Shown here piece by piece: positions 8,383-17,439 of a DNA stretch of 42,440 bases. The stretch spans positions 1-42,440 of IMG/VR virus record IMGVR_UViG_3300032308_001111, one strand, 5' to 3'. The position numbers were made by a program, and so were the translations under genes. Within the stretch, counting starts at the first letter, position 1; every line of letters starts with the position of its first letter. Origin of the DNA: a virus. The notes beneath the pieces are model-generated. The model was given only the letters and a program-made list of their open reading frames with translations. It made no database searches and was not told where the DNA came from.

Positions 8383-10149
8383 ATGAAAAAGGCATTTATT
8401 GCCGCAGTTGTTGGTATGACTGCGGCAATTTCTCATGCAGAAAATAACAAAGAAGATCTTCTGCAATTAGCACCAGTTATTGTAACCACAACAGGTTATA
8501 CTAACTATCAAGTTCAAAGACAAGAAAGACCAGAAGTATACAATCAATCGGCGCATATCCAGGAAACTGCTCCAGGATTAAAAAGCCCATACATTGGTGC
8601 ATTTACTGGTAATCAAGTAGCACAGACAGTTGACGGAATTAAGTTTAGTAATAGCTTATTCCGTACAGGACCTAATCAATATTATAGTTGGATTCCAGAT
8701 TCTTTTGTACAACAAATTTCTGTTTCTGATGGTGGTAATATTGGTGGTACTATCAACCGCAATCTAGGTATTGCACCAAGTCATGTAGGTGCATCATATA
8801 ATAGTTCTTTAGGGTTTACTGAAACTGCTTCTTATAAAGAAGGTAAGTTTGGTTTTGCTTTAAGCAATATAGATTTTGGCAACGTGAAAACTGCTGATGG
8901 TAGAATTCCAAACTCTTCATATAACCAACAAGCCGCTATGTTTCAAGCAGATTGGTCAGATACTCAAAAGACTACATTTATGATGACACATAGTGGTGAT
9001 CTAAATCGTACTGATAAATGGAATGGAGGATATCGCTCTACTGGATATCAAGCTCCGTCCATCTACACGTGGGATTCACAAGATTATACATTATTGAAAC
9101 ATGAAGCAAGATTCAATAATTTTAAGCTTGCTGCAGCGTATCAAAACTTTGAAGAAAAGATCACTGATGGTACAAAACCAATTCATTCAAACGTTGATTC
9201 ATATTCGATTAATGGTGAATACTTCTTAAAAAATGGATTCAGTTTATATTCTACAAACAATCTAGAACAAATCATGTATGATAACGGCGTTGCTGTTAGT
9301 TCTTCAAATCCTATTAAGGTTGATAAGGATACTTGGGGAACGTATAAACAAGGCGTTCGTTGGTATGGTGATGTTGGACCGTTAGATGTTATTGCTTCAG
9401 TTGGTTACAAAGAGGTTAAAGCAGGAAATACTCGCTTTGATAATCCAGAAGGTTCATTGATTGTTGGTAAGAACGGATATTTTGCATCGTATGATAGAAG
9501 TACTAATACTCCTTCTTATTTTAGTTTAAGACAATCAATTACTTCAGGCAGAGGTGAACAGTTAGCTAATTCTGGTTTAAAGGAAGAATACGCTGATACA
9601 TTTCGTTTAGGTTATAAAACAAATGGGTTATACTTTGATGTTTATAAAAAGCATCTAAGTGATGCCATTCAAACTAGGACTGTTAGCACAAGTCCTTATG
9701 TGTATCAACCATATAACGGCGGAACCATAGATGTATATGGTAGCACATTTGGTTATAAAAATAAATCTGTCATGAATAGTAAGTGGGGGATTGATACGCG
9801 GTTAGAGTATGCTTATGGTGAAAGCAATCCTCCAACCGGAGTAACTCAACCCACCAATAAAACGACTCCATTCATAGCTTATGCAAAAGTAAACTATGAT
9901 AAAGCGTGGATTGAGTATATGGGACAGACTAAACAAAATCGACTATCTACTGATGATTTAGCAGATGTTCGTGTATATGGTCATAATGGTGGTTATAGCG
10001 TGTTTAATATAGGTTATACTGATAGCTATAAAAAATTAGACTATACCGTTACTTTAGTTAATGCATTTGATAACGGAGGCCGTGTTTTAGGTTCATCAGT
10101 AGATGTTCCTGCACGAGGAGTATTTTTATCAGGCAAGTATAATTTCTAA
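8383..10149 (+). CDS. TonB-dependent outer-membrane receptor
   Basis: This 588-residue protein carries a signal peptide: KK, a hydrophobic stretch to residue 16, then SHA with probable cleavage after Ala19. LAPVIVTTTGY at about residues 29-39 resembles the region after a TonB box. The plug domain has VDGIKFSN (Asp84), SLFRTGPNQYYSW and ISVSDGGNIGGTIN, like haem/siderophore/vitamin receptors. From about residue 150 the sequence is made of alternating Tyr/Phe/Trp-rich strands with Asn-rich loops, and it ends in KYNF with the terminal Phe of outer-membrane barrels. It is somewhat short for the family but looks intact. An AGGG ribosome site precedes the ATG. Such receptors import iron chelates, B12 or other ligands using host TonB-ExbBD. 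A receptor gene in a lytic-phage genome is very unusual; nutrient capture, receptor replacement or masking are possible roles. The ligand is unknown. Confidence 0.88.
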   Translation: MKKAFIAAVVGMTAAISHAENNKEDLLQLAPVIVTTTGYTNYQVQRQERPEVYNQSAHIQETAPGLKSPYIGAFTGNQVAQTVDGIKFSNSLFRTGPNQYYSWIPDSFVQQISVSDGGNIGGTINRNLGIAPSHVGASYNSSLGFTETASYKEGKFGFALSNIDFGNVKTADGRIPNSSYNQQAAMFQADWSDTQKTTFMMTHSGDLNRTDKWNGGYRSTGYQAPSIYTWDSQDYTLLKHEARFNNFKLAAAYQNFEEKITDGTKPIHSNVDSYSINGEYFLKNGFSLYSTNNLEQIMYDNGVAVSSSNPIKVDKDTWGTYKQGVRWYGDVGPLDVIASVGYKEVKAGNTRFDNPEGSLIVGKNGYFASYDRSTNTPSYFSLRQSITSGRGEQLANSGLKEEYADTFRLGYKTNGLYFDVYKKHLSDAIQTRTVSTSPYVYQPYNGGTIDVYGSTFGYKNKSVMNSKWGIDTRLEYAYGESNPPTGVTQPTNKTTPFIAYAKVNYDKAWIEYMGQTKQNRLSTDDLADVRVYGHNGGYSVFNIGYTDSYKKLDYTVTLVNAFDNGGRVLGSSVDVPARGVFLSGKYNF

Positions 10150-10170
10150 CAAATAACCTGTTTATGTTTT

Positions 10171-10200
10171 AATGGGGATCTTAATGATCCCCATTTTTTT
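10171..10200 (+). terminator. Strong rho-independent terminator after TonB receptor
   Basis: A perfect 10-bp stem (AATGGGGATC, 10171-10180, with 10186-10195), a TTAAT loop and a run of T to 10200. It closes the accessory island just before the late virion genes. Confidence 0.92.
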
Positions 10201-10207
10201 ATAAATA
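10200..10207 (+). promoter_or_regulatory. T4-type late promoter (TATAAATA) upstream of dps
   Basis: An exact match to the T4 late -10 element TATAAATA lies in the gap, 36 bases before the dps ATG and directly after a terminator. Gp55, the late sigma factor that reads this element in T4, is encoded at 29233. It probably drives dps, gp13, gp14 and downstream genes. Confidence 0.75.
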
Positions 10208-10243
10208 GAATTAGCTATATATCGAACACAAGGAAATTTCCCC

Positions 10244-10681
10244 ATGAATAAGCTAGTTGAACAACTCCGCAAAGTCCTAACGTCTAACTTTGCTCTTTAC
10301 CTAAAAACCCACATGTTCCATTGGAACGTAGAGGGCCCAAACTTCAGCGATTACCACGCATTCTTTGCCACAGTATATGAAGATTTGTTTGATCAATCAG
10401 ATGTTCTTGCAGAGTTTATTAGACAATTGGGCGAAAAAGCTCCAGGTTCTTTATCAGTCTATGCTCAACAAAGCTTGATTAAAGATGAAGAAGGTTTCCC
10501 ATCAGCAACTGAAATGTTTGAAAAGCTTTTAGCTGATACTCAAACTATGTTAACGCTTTATCAACAATTATACGATGCAGCTGAAGAGGTTAATGAGCAC
10601 CAAATTTCAAACTATGCAGCTGATCGCTTAGCTGCTCATAAGAAAACCGCATGGATGGTTCGTTCTATCCTAAAAAAATAA
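10244..10681 (+). CDS. dps: Dps-like ferritin-family DNA-protection protein
   Basis: This 145-residue four-helix protein has the Dps signature HMFHWNVEGPNF. His26, His38, Asp53 and Glu57 align with the inter-subunit ferroxidase ligands of Dps. The position of the other conserved Asp (H-x11-H-x3-D) is Ala42, so the iron site is altered. Dps dodecamers bind DNA, oxidise Fe(II) with peroxide and store ferric iron. The gene is read from a TATAAATA late promoter and stands 10 bases before gp13, so it is made with virion proteins; protection of phage DNA or incorporation into particles are possibilities. Related proteins occur in marine T4-like phages. Confidence 0.88.
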   Translation: MNKLVEQLRKVLTSNFALYLKTHMFHWNVEGPNFSDYHAFFATVYEDLFDQSDVLAEFIRQLGEKAPGSLSVYAQQSLIKDEEGFPSATEMFEKLLADTQTMLTLYQQLYDAAEEVNEHQISNYAADRLAAHKKTAWMVRSILKK

Positions 10682-10691
10682 GAGATATTAA

Positions 10692-11429
10692 ATGGCAACC
10701 CCAACCAATAGAGCAGAATTAAAAGAATATTGTCTTAGAGCATTGGGTCAGCCGGTGCTTGAAGTAAATATCGACGAAGATCAATTAGACGATCGTATTG
10801 ACGAAGCACTTCAAAAATACTATGATTATCACTACGACGCACAACGAAGAGTTTATATCCCGCACCTAGTTACTAATATTAATATAGCTAATGGTTATTT
10901 GGAGTTAAGTGATGATGTAATATCTGTCACTCGCATATTACCATTGACTTCTGCATGGTCAGGTATGAACATGTTTAATATGAAGTATCAGATGTATTTA
11001 AATGACTTCTATGCATTATATAGAGCAGACTCAATGCAATACTTTGTTGAGATGCAGCAGTATCTCTCAACACTAGATTCTCTATTGAACGGTGTTCAAA
11101 CAGTACAATATCAAAGACATGGAAATAGATTGTATATTGAAACTAAGTGGAGTGAGAAGATTCAACCTGGACAATACATCATGGTTGAAGCATACGGAAG
11201 AGTGACGAGTGATGAGATTTGGAATGACTTCTGGTTAAAGAGATATGCTACTGCATTGATTCAATTTCAATGGGGTGCAAACTTAGCTAAGTTCGACGGT
11301 ATGCAATTACCAGGTGGAGTTACAATTAACGCACGTCAATATATCGATGACGCTGAGAATGATATTAGATTATTAGAGGAAGAACTACGCAATACGCACG
11401 AATTACCAGTTGACTTTTTCTGTGGATAA
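10692..11429 (+). CDS. gp13: Neck protein gp13
   Basis: This 245-residue protein begins with the helical gp13 pattern of marine T4-like phages (LKEYCLRALGQPVLEVNIDE, then DDRIDEALQKYYDYHYD). Gp13 forms the head-neck ring that completes packaged heads and joins them to tails. It starts 10 bases after dps and ends 4 bases before gp14, matching the conserved 13-14 gene order. Confidence 0.93.
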   Translation: MATPTNRAELKEYCLRALGQPVLEVNIDEDQLDDRIDEALQKYYDYHYDAQRRVYIPHLVTNINIANGYLELSDDVISVTRILPLTSAWSGMNMFNMKYQMYLNDFYALYRADSMQYFVEMQQYLSTLDSLLNGVQTVQYQRHGNRLYIETKWSEKIQPGQYIMVEAYGRVTSDEIWNDFWLKRYATALIQFQWGANLAKFDGMQLPGGVTINARQYIDDAENDIRLLEEELRNTHELPVDFFCG

Positions 11430-11433
11430 TTAA

Positions 11434-12471
11434 ATGCCAACCAATGTGTACTTTAATCCCGGGGTCTTATCCGAACAAAGACTTTATGAGGATATGATCG
11501 AAGAGTCCTTAAGGATCTATGGACAGGATATTTACTATATCCCTAGAAACCTTAAGAACTTAGACAGCGTAATGAATGATGCTATAGCATCTGAATTCAA
11601 TCAAGCTTACTTCATTGAAATGTATATCGATGAAGGCGGATATACTGGTGAAGGTACAATCATGTCTAAGTTTGGTTTAGAGATTCGAGACCAAGCATCA
11701 TTTGTTGTATCACGCAGAAGATGGGAAAACTTCATCGGTCGAGAAAATACTACCATGATCGGTGGTCGTCCAAACGAAGGTGATCTACTATACATACCTT
11801 TGTCAGGTACGTTTATGGAAATCAAGTTCGTTGAACACGAAGCTGCTTTCTATCAATTAGCTAACATCTTCGTATACGAATTACACTGTGAAACGTTCGA
11901 ATACTCTGGTGAGAAGTTTAATACTGGCTATGAGATCATTGACGGCATTGAAAATACATTCGCTGCAGCTCAAACATTAAACTTAGGTTCTGGTAATAAT
12001 ATACCATTTATTCAAAATGAAGAGGTACAACAGTTCTTAGGATATGACACTGATAATAAACCAATCTTTGTATATGGAAACTTAGCTTCTGTTGATTTTG
12101 CTGGTGGTGTTGCTGCAGCTATTACGGTAAATCAAATAAGATCTACTGATAAAAAACCAAGGTATTTCCAAGAATCTGGTATTGGTGATGCAGCGACAGA
12201 GAGACGACTGATTGGTATGACATCTGGCGCAACGTTCTTGATTACTACAGCTGGTAGTGGTCTTGAATTGCCAAATGATCCTAATGCACAGAATAAAAAC
12301 TTCGAAGACTTTGGAGATACTATACTTGATTTCTCAGAAACAAATCCGTTTGGAGAACCAGGTGGAGCATATGAACAACTTACATTATCACAATATGAAC
12401 CTTCAGCAATTTCAATGGATAACAACATCTTACGCTTTGACGAAAATACGGCAACGTGGGATGCAAGATAA
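11434..12471 (+). CDS. gp14: Neck protein gp14
   Basis: This 345-residue protein has the gp14 N-terminus (LYEDMIEESLRIYGQDIYYI) and the central MSKFGLEIRDQASFVVSRRRW segment. Gp14 sits with gp13 and gp15 at the head-tail joining site. It is somewhat longer than T4 gp14, with an extended acidic C-terminal half (NLGSGNNIPF onward), as in marine T4-like relatives. It follows gp13 by 4 bases. Confidence 0.92.
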   Translation: MPTNVYFNPGVLSEQRLYEDMIEESLRIYGQDIYYIPRNLKNLDSVMNDAIASEFNQAYFIEMYIDEGGYTGEGTIMSKFGLEIRDQASFVVSRRRWENFIGRENTTMIGGRPNEGDLLYIPLSGTFMEIKFVEHEAAFYQLANIFVYELHCETFEYSGEKFNTGYEIIDGIENTFAAAQTLNLGSGNNIPFIQNEEVQQFLGYDTDNKPIFVYGNLASVDFAGGVAAAITVNQIRSTDKKPRYFQESGIGDAATERRLIGMTSGATFLITTAGSGLELPNDPNAQNKNFEDFGDTILDFSETNPFGEPGGAYEQLTLSQYEPSAISMDNNILRFDENTATWDAR

Positions 12472-12492
12472 AAGAATTTAATAGGAAAAATT

Positions 12493-14577
12493 ATGGGAAA
12501 ACTAGTACTTAACGCAGGTAGTGCAAATAACGATAAGACCGGTGATACACTACGAGCTGGTGCATTAAAGATCAAAGCTAACTTTGAAGAGATATATGCT
12601 GCACTAGCTACTGATGGTGTGAACATCTCCGGAGGTAACGTATTAAAGACTGGCAACTATCAAGACTTATCTAATAAACCAGTGTTTGCAACCGTTGCGA
12701 CATCTGGAGACTTCTATGATTTAACCGATAGACCAGATATCGGCATCTTCGTTGGTGTTCCAGGTAATTCTGCTGGTTCTGATGGTCACGTTGCTGGTAA
12801 CTTAGCATTCGATGGTAATAATTTTTATGTATGTCGTGAAGACTATATTGAAACTGAAGAATTTGGAAGTTTTAATTTCTTAAGAGCAGACGGCGATGTG
12901 GCATATACTTTACAAGCTAGGTTTGCAAATACTGGCGCTGAGATTGCGTTTAACAAAAATGAAGCTGCAGCTCCTATAGCTCCAGAAGTTGACTGGACAG
13001 TTACTAATGGAACTACTACTCGCACTATTACATCTGTGAGTGAAGAGTTAGACGGTGATGTAGTATATTATCTTTGTACGTTAGACGGTGCATTTACTAG
13101 TGTAGCTGGAACATCTTATACTTTATCGTTTCCTCTTGCGACTGGACAATATGCATTTTATTCTACGTGGAACATAGCATATCAAAACTTGATCGATGCT
13201 CATGCTACGAATCTACCAATTCGTCTTTTTGTGACATATGACGGCTATGGTCGTGTTGTTAATCATGTGGCTCGTAACTCTATAACAAATGAGATTGTTA
13301 TAACATATACTGCTGGTAGTGAGATTGCAGACTATGAAGGGTTGACTGTTAAGATCGATCAACCTTCTATTTGGAAATCTATTCCTTGGGCACCGTATGG
13401 TAATCCATTCCCAGGAGGTGGAGGTGGATCTACTGGTGCTTGGACTTGGGAAGATGAGGAAGCAACGCAAGCACTACTTGGTGGTACACAAGGTTCTTAT
13501 ATTGATGGCCAATCTCCAGGCGGTTTGTTGATTCACAACGATAATATTGTTACGTTGCAAGCCGGTGACAAAGGTTTATCTTACGATGATACTGGTGTTT
13601 TACAATTTCAAGAAGGTAGTACTATAACTGAAACACCTACTACGTTAGTTCTAACTCCTCCAACAGCATTGACTGGTCAAGGTTTAGTTATTAGAACAAC
13701 TGTAGGTGGTGGTTTATCTACTATTGATACATTTACTCCTGGTTCACCAGTGACAGTAACATTTACTGATAATGGATCACATCTCAGTACAGGTGGATAT
13801 GTAGATCAATCAGAAAGTAATACTTGGGCTTATACCATTACAGGAATTTCAGAAGAAGATTTAGGTAGTCCACTTACCGGATCATTCTTAGCAGAAAATT
13901 GGGGCACGCCGAATATTAATCAAAACGTTATAACTTTTAATATTCCTGCTGAGAGCCAAGGTACTGGGTTTACCATCACCCTAGATAAAATAATTACTGA
14001 ACCTCCTTATTATCTTCAAGATATTTTTGGTATAAATGAAGATGGCCGCATTTACCTCACTGTTGGTGAGGTTATAACTACTGAAGTAAGTCACGTACAC
14101 TTAACTACTGCTGATCCAACCACGGTTGATTTATATCTAGGTGACGATAATCAATATGTTAAGATTGAAAAAGATGGAGGCGATGTTGTTATTGGTACTA
14201 ACACAAACACTCATCGTTGGAGATTTGATACCAATGGTGCATTAACATTCCCAGATGCATCTGTACAAACTACTGGTATACCTCAAGGTCAACAGTTATT
14301 TTTAATGGATGGGACTAATGCTGTCACTTACCTTACCGATGTAAATTTCAGCCTATTATTGGCAGTTCCAGCTGTAGGGTATATGGGAAATGATACACAC
14401 GTGATAACACTTCCAGATGGAGCTCCAGGTCAAAGATTAGTTGTTGTAAATAACGCTTCATTGTGTAATCTTGAAATTGTACCACACACTGTTCCAGCCG
14501 GAGGTAGAGCAGAGTTTGTATACACTAGCGGCACCTTTGGTGATGGTTGGACCCCATTATATGGTACAGCAATCTAA
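12493..14577 (+). CDS. Large virion structural / fibre-like protein between gp14 and gp15
   Basis: This 694-residue protein opens with NAGSANNDKTGDTLRAGALK and KANFEEIYAAL, an N-terminal motif common to phage fibre-type virion proteins. The body is Gly/Thr/Ser-rich beta sequence, with a pure Gly linker around residue 308 (FPGGGGGSTGAW) that separates two halves. A segment near residue 570 (HRWRFDTNGALTFPD) is a motif repeated in marine phage fibres. The C-terminal 90 residues form another beta domain. Its stop codon overlaps the gp15 start. The position inside the neck operon suggests a neck whisker/fibre or other head-neck decoration; T4 has no homologue here. Confidence 0.8.
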   Translation: MGKLVLNAGSANNDKTGDTLRAGALKIKANFEEIYAALATDGVNISGGNVLKTGNYQDLSNKPVFATVATSGDFYDLTDRPDIGIFVGVPGNSAGSDGHVAGNLAFDGNNFYVCREDYIETEEFGSFNFLRADGDVAYTLQARFANTGAEIAFNKNEAAAPIAPEVDWTVTNGTTTRTITSVSEELDGDVVYYLCTLDGAFTSVAGTSYTLSFPLATGQYAFYSTWNIAYQNLIDAHATNLPIRLFVTYDGYGRVVNHVARNSITNEIVITYTAGSEIADYEGLTVKIDQPSIWKSIPWAPYGNPFPGGGGGSTGAWTWEDEEATQALLGGTQGSYIDGQSPGGLLIHNDNIVTLQAGDKGLSYDDTGVLQFQEGSTITETPTTLVLTPPTALTGQGLVIRTTVGGGLSTIDTFTPGSPVTVTFTDNGSHLSTGGYVDQSESNTWAYTITGISEEDLGSPLTGSFLAENWGTPNINQNVITFNIPAESQGTGFTITLDKIITEPPYYLQDIFGINEDGRIYLTVGEVITTEVSHVHLTTADPTTVDLYLGDDNQYVKIEKDGGDVVIGTNTNTHRWRFDTNGALTFPDASVQTTGIPQGQQLFLMDGTNAVTYLTDVNFSLLLAVPAVGYMGNDTHVITLPDGAPGQRLVVVNNASLCNLEIVPHTVPAGGRAEFVYTSGTFGDGWTPLYGTAI

Positions 14578-15350
14578 TGTTCGGTCAATACTTTTATAAT
14601 CAACATCTGCGTAAGAGCGTAGCTATCTTTGGTACGCTTTTCAACAATATTACGACTGTTAAGCGTGATCAGATGGGTAATGTGTTAAGCACTGTTAAAG
14701 TACCATTAGCATATGGTCCAAAACAAAAGTTCTTAGCACGCCTAAAGGAAGAACCGGATCTATTGGCTCCTGAAGTTGCTCTTCGTTTACCGCGTATGTC
14801 ATTTGAAATAACTTCTGTTTCATATGATACTATGGCAAAGGTTAATAGGAATATAAAGTTACAAACTCCTTCTATTCATGGAGTTAATACGATTTATACT
14901 GCTGCTCCATATAATTTGTCGGTGCAATTAAATATCATTGGTAAAACTCAAGACGAAGTTTTACAGATCACTGAACAGATTTTGCCATATTTTAATCCAG
15001 AATATATAGTTACAGTAAAAGAAATACCTGAAATTGATTTAATTAGGGATGTGCCCATTACTTTACAATCATTAACTATGAGTGATGACTATGAAGGTGA
15101 GTTCGAACAACGTAGAGCATTAATCTATACATTAGATTTTAATATGAAAATTGCATTTTATGGACCAATACAAAAAGATATTGGTGTTATCAAAGACTCT
15201 ACTGTTAATATTAGAAATCAAGATACGTTGAAAAAGGTATCTACTATAAACAATCAGGTTTCTCCATTGAATGTTGGTCCTGGTGATCCACATGATATTA
15301 TTGAAACGATTATTAATTATGACCAAGATTTCGGTTTTGTGGAAAGCTAA
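14577..15350 (+). CDS. gp15: Tail completion / sheath terminator gp15
   Basis: The ATG at 14577 (TAATG overlap with the previous stop) gives MFGQYFYNQHLRKSVAIFG, the expected gp15 N-terminus; an in-frame start 30 bases upstream would run inside the previous gene and is less likely. The 257-residue product matches gp15, the hexameric ring that caps the tail tube and sheath and binds the neck. It is followed directly by gp16. Confidence 0.92.
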   Translation: MFGQYFYNQHLRKSVAIFGTLFNNITTVKRDQMGNVLSTVKVPLAYGPKQKFLARLKEEPDLLAPEVALRLPRMSFEITSVSYDTMAKVNRNIKLQTPSIHGVNTIYTAAPYNLSVQLNIIGKTQDEVLQITEQILPYFNPEYIVTVKEIPEIDLIRDVPITLQSLTMSDDYEGEFEQRRALIYTLDFNMKIAFYGPIQKDIGVIKDSTVNIRNQDTLKKVSTINNQVSPLNVGPGDPHDIIETIINYDQDFGFVES

Positions 15351-15818
15351 GTGAATTATATGAAAGATATAGATACTATTGAAAGCAAAAAAGAGAAGAT
15401 AGCAAAAGCCCTTAGTAAGAATATGCCGATATCGGCACCACTGGAATCTTCGCCACCGGTCGACGACCTGCAGGTTGACTATGATGTGTCGAGAGAGACA
15501 TATAAAGAGCTTATTGATAAGGGTAACGTAGCTATCGACCTCATGATGGAACTTGCAAAAGATTCGCAACATCCTCGCGCTTTCGAAGTATTAGCAGGTT
15601 TACTAAAAACACAAGCTGATAATACTGATAAGCTTGCTGATCTCCAGAAAAAGCTTCAAAACCTTCGCAATGGGCCGAAGGCTAAATCTACTCCCGAACA
15701 AATAACTAATAATAATGTATTTGTAGGATCTACAACAGACCTACAACGTTTTATTCTTGATCAACAAAAGAATAAGAATGATGTGATCGATGTCAACACT
15801 AACACACCTAACCAATAA
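15351..15818 (+). CDS. gp16: Small terminase subunit gp16
   Basis: This 155-residue protein starts at GTG next to the gp15 stop; an ATG three codons on is an alternative. It has the central helical DVSRETYKELIDKGN and LAKDSQHPRAFEVLAGLLKT segments of T4-like gp16, which recognises DNA and regulates the packaging motor. The C-terminus is Asn- and Gln-rich. It overlaps gp17 by 29 bases, as is usual for this pair. Confidence 0.93.
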   Translation: MNYMKDIDTIESKKEKIAKALSKNMPISAPLESSPPVDDLQVDYDVSRETYKELIDKGNVAIDLMMELAKDSQHPRAFEVLAGLLKTQADNTDKLADLQKKLQNLRNGPKAKSTPEQITNNNVFVGSTTDLQRFILDQQKNKNDVIDVNTNTPNQ

Positions 15819-17439
15819 CGAGTACGGGTATCTAGGGAACCCGCTCGTTAAACGAGACGGTGTTCAACAGACTTTCTCCCAAGACGAACTATCAGAATAC
15901 ATTAAGTGTATGAATGATGCTGCGTACTTTGCAAATAAGTACATTAAGATCATTAACCTTGATGATGGTTTAGTTCCGTTTAGTCTTTATCCGTATCAAC
16001 AAAACATGTTCGATCATTTTAATGATAATCGATTTTCTATTGTTTTGGCATGTCGACAATCGGGTAAGTCTATCTCATCTGTTGTATACATTCTTTGGTA
16101 TGCGATCTTTAAACCAGAACAAACTATTGCTATCTTAGCAAATAAAGGCGCGACTGCACAAGAGATGTTGGGGCGTGTTACACTTGCATTAGAAAACCTA
16201 CCATTCTTTTTACAACCTGGTTGTAAGACGCTCAATAAGAAATCCATAGAGTTCTCAAACAACTCGCGTATCGTTGCAGCAGCAACGTCTGGCAACTCTA
16301 TTCGAGGTATGTCAGTTAACTTATTGTTCCTTGACGAGTTTGCATTCGTTGAAAATGATGGTACATTTTATACATCTACATATCCTGTAATTACTTCAGG
16401 TAAAACTACTCGTGTTATTATTACATCAACAGCGAATGGTTTAGGTAATACTTTCCACAAATTGTGGGAAGGTGCAGTACAAAATACTAATGACTTTAAA
16501 GCATTCCGCGTGGATTGGTGGGATGTGCCAGGTCGTGATGATGAATGGAAGCGTCAGACTATTGCCAACACGTCTGAACTTCAGTTCGACCAAGAATTTG
16601 GTAATAACTTCCATGGTACAGGTAATACACTAATTAATGCTAATGCGCTATTGTCTTTAAAATCTAAAGAACCGTTGTATTCGATGAATAGTGTAAACGT
16701 TTACGAAGTGCCTGTGAAGAAAGATAAGGAAGATCCAGAATCTAAAGATCATAACTATATTATATTGGTTGACGTAGCAAAGGGTAGAGGACAAGATTAT
16801 TCAACGTTTAATATTATAGATGTCAGCACTAACCCGTTTAGACAGGTTGCCACATTTAGAGACAACAATATCTCTCCGCTATTGTTTCCAGATGTCATTT
16901 ATAAATATGCTAACATGTATAATAAAGCATTAGTTGTCATAGAAAACAACGATGCTGGTCAAGTCGTATGTAATGGTTTATTTTATGACTTAGAATATGA
17001 AAATACCTACACGTCTAATGGTGTTAAAGCTGATGCCATTGGTGTTTATATGGATAAGCGGACCAAGAAGATTGGCTGTTCGCATATTAAAGATTTGGTG
17101 GAGCAGAAAAAGATTCAGATCGTGGATGCTGAAACTATCGTAGAGATGTCCACATTCGTTTCTAAAGGTCAATCATATGAAGCTATGACTGGTATGCATG
17201 ACGATTTGATGATGAACCTGGTAATGTTCGGTTGGTTTGCAGCTACTCCAATGTTTGCAGAATCAATAGACAGCGGCATGAGAGAATACATCTATGCACA
17301 ACAGATGAAACAGATAGAAGATGAAGTATTACCGTTTGGATTTAATGATGATGGTAGAGAAGAAATAAATCCAACTCATATAGACAACGAAGGGCAGGTT
17401 TGGCGAGAATTTAATTGGCCAGAAGATCCACAACCATGA
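15790..17439 (+). CDS. gp17: Large terminase subunit gp17 (packaging ATPase-nuclease)
   Basis: This 549-residue protein has both catalytic domains. The ATPase has Walker A CRQSGKS (Lys93), Walker B LLFLDEFAF (Asp182, Glu183) and the coupling motif ITSTANG. The C-terminal RNase-H-like nuclease has ILVDVAKGRGQDYS, VVIENNDAG and MHDDLMMNLV acidic residues. Gp17 powers DNA translocation into the head and cuts the concatemer. The stop overlaps the next start (ATGA). Confidence 0.97.
   Translation: MSTLTHLTNNEYGYLGNPLVKRDGVQQTFSQDELSEYIKCMNDAAYFANKYIKIINLDDGLVPFSLYPYQQNMFDHFNDNRFSIVLACRQSGKSISSVVYILWYAIFKPEQTIAILANKGATAQEMLGRVTLALENLPFFLQPGCKTLNKKSIEFSNNSRIVAAATSGNSIRGMSVNLLFLDEFAFVENDGTFYTSTYPVITSGKTTRVIITSTANGLGNTFHKLWEGAVQNTNDFKAFRVDWWDVPGRDDEWKRQTIANTSELQFDQEFGNNFHGTGNTLINANALLSLKSKEPLYSMNSVNVYEVPVKKDKEDPESKDHNYIILVDVAKGRGQDYSTFNIIDVSTNPFRQVATFRDNNISPLLFPDVIYKYANMYNKALVVIENNDAGQVVCNGLFYDLEYENTYTSNGVKADAIGVYMDKRTKKIGCSHIKDLVEQKKIQIVDAETIVEMSTFVSKGQSYEAMTGMHDDLMMNLVMFGWFAATPMFAESIDSGMREYIYAQQMKQIEDEVLPFGFNDDGREEINPTHIDNEGQVWREFNWPEDPQP

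Noticed and set aside
12132-12656. A 174-codon open frame on the - strand over the gp14 end and the next gene
   Set aside because: It lies opposite two well-supported + strand genes, has no start context and spans their junction, so it is a shadow.
15132-15572. A 146-codon open frame on the - strand across gp15/gp16
   Set aside because: The + strand has conserved gp15 and gp16; the reverse product is low-complexity and hydrophobic-aromatic without motifs.
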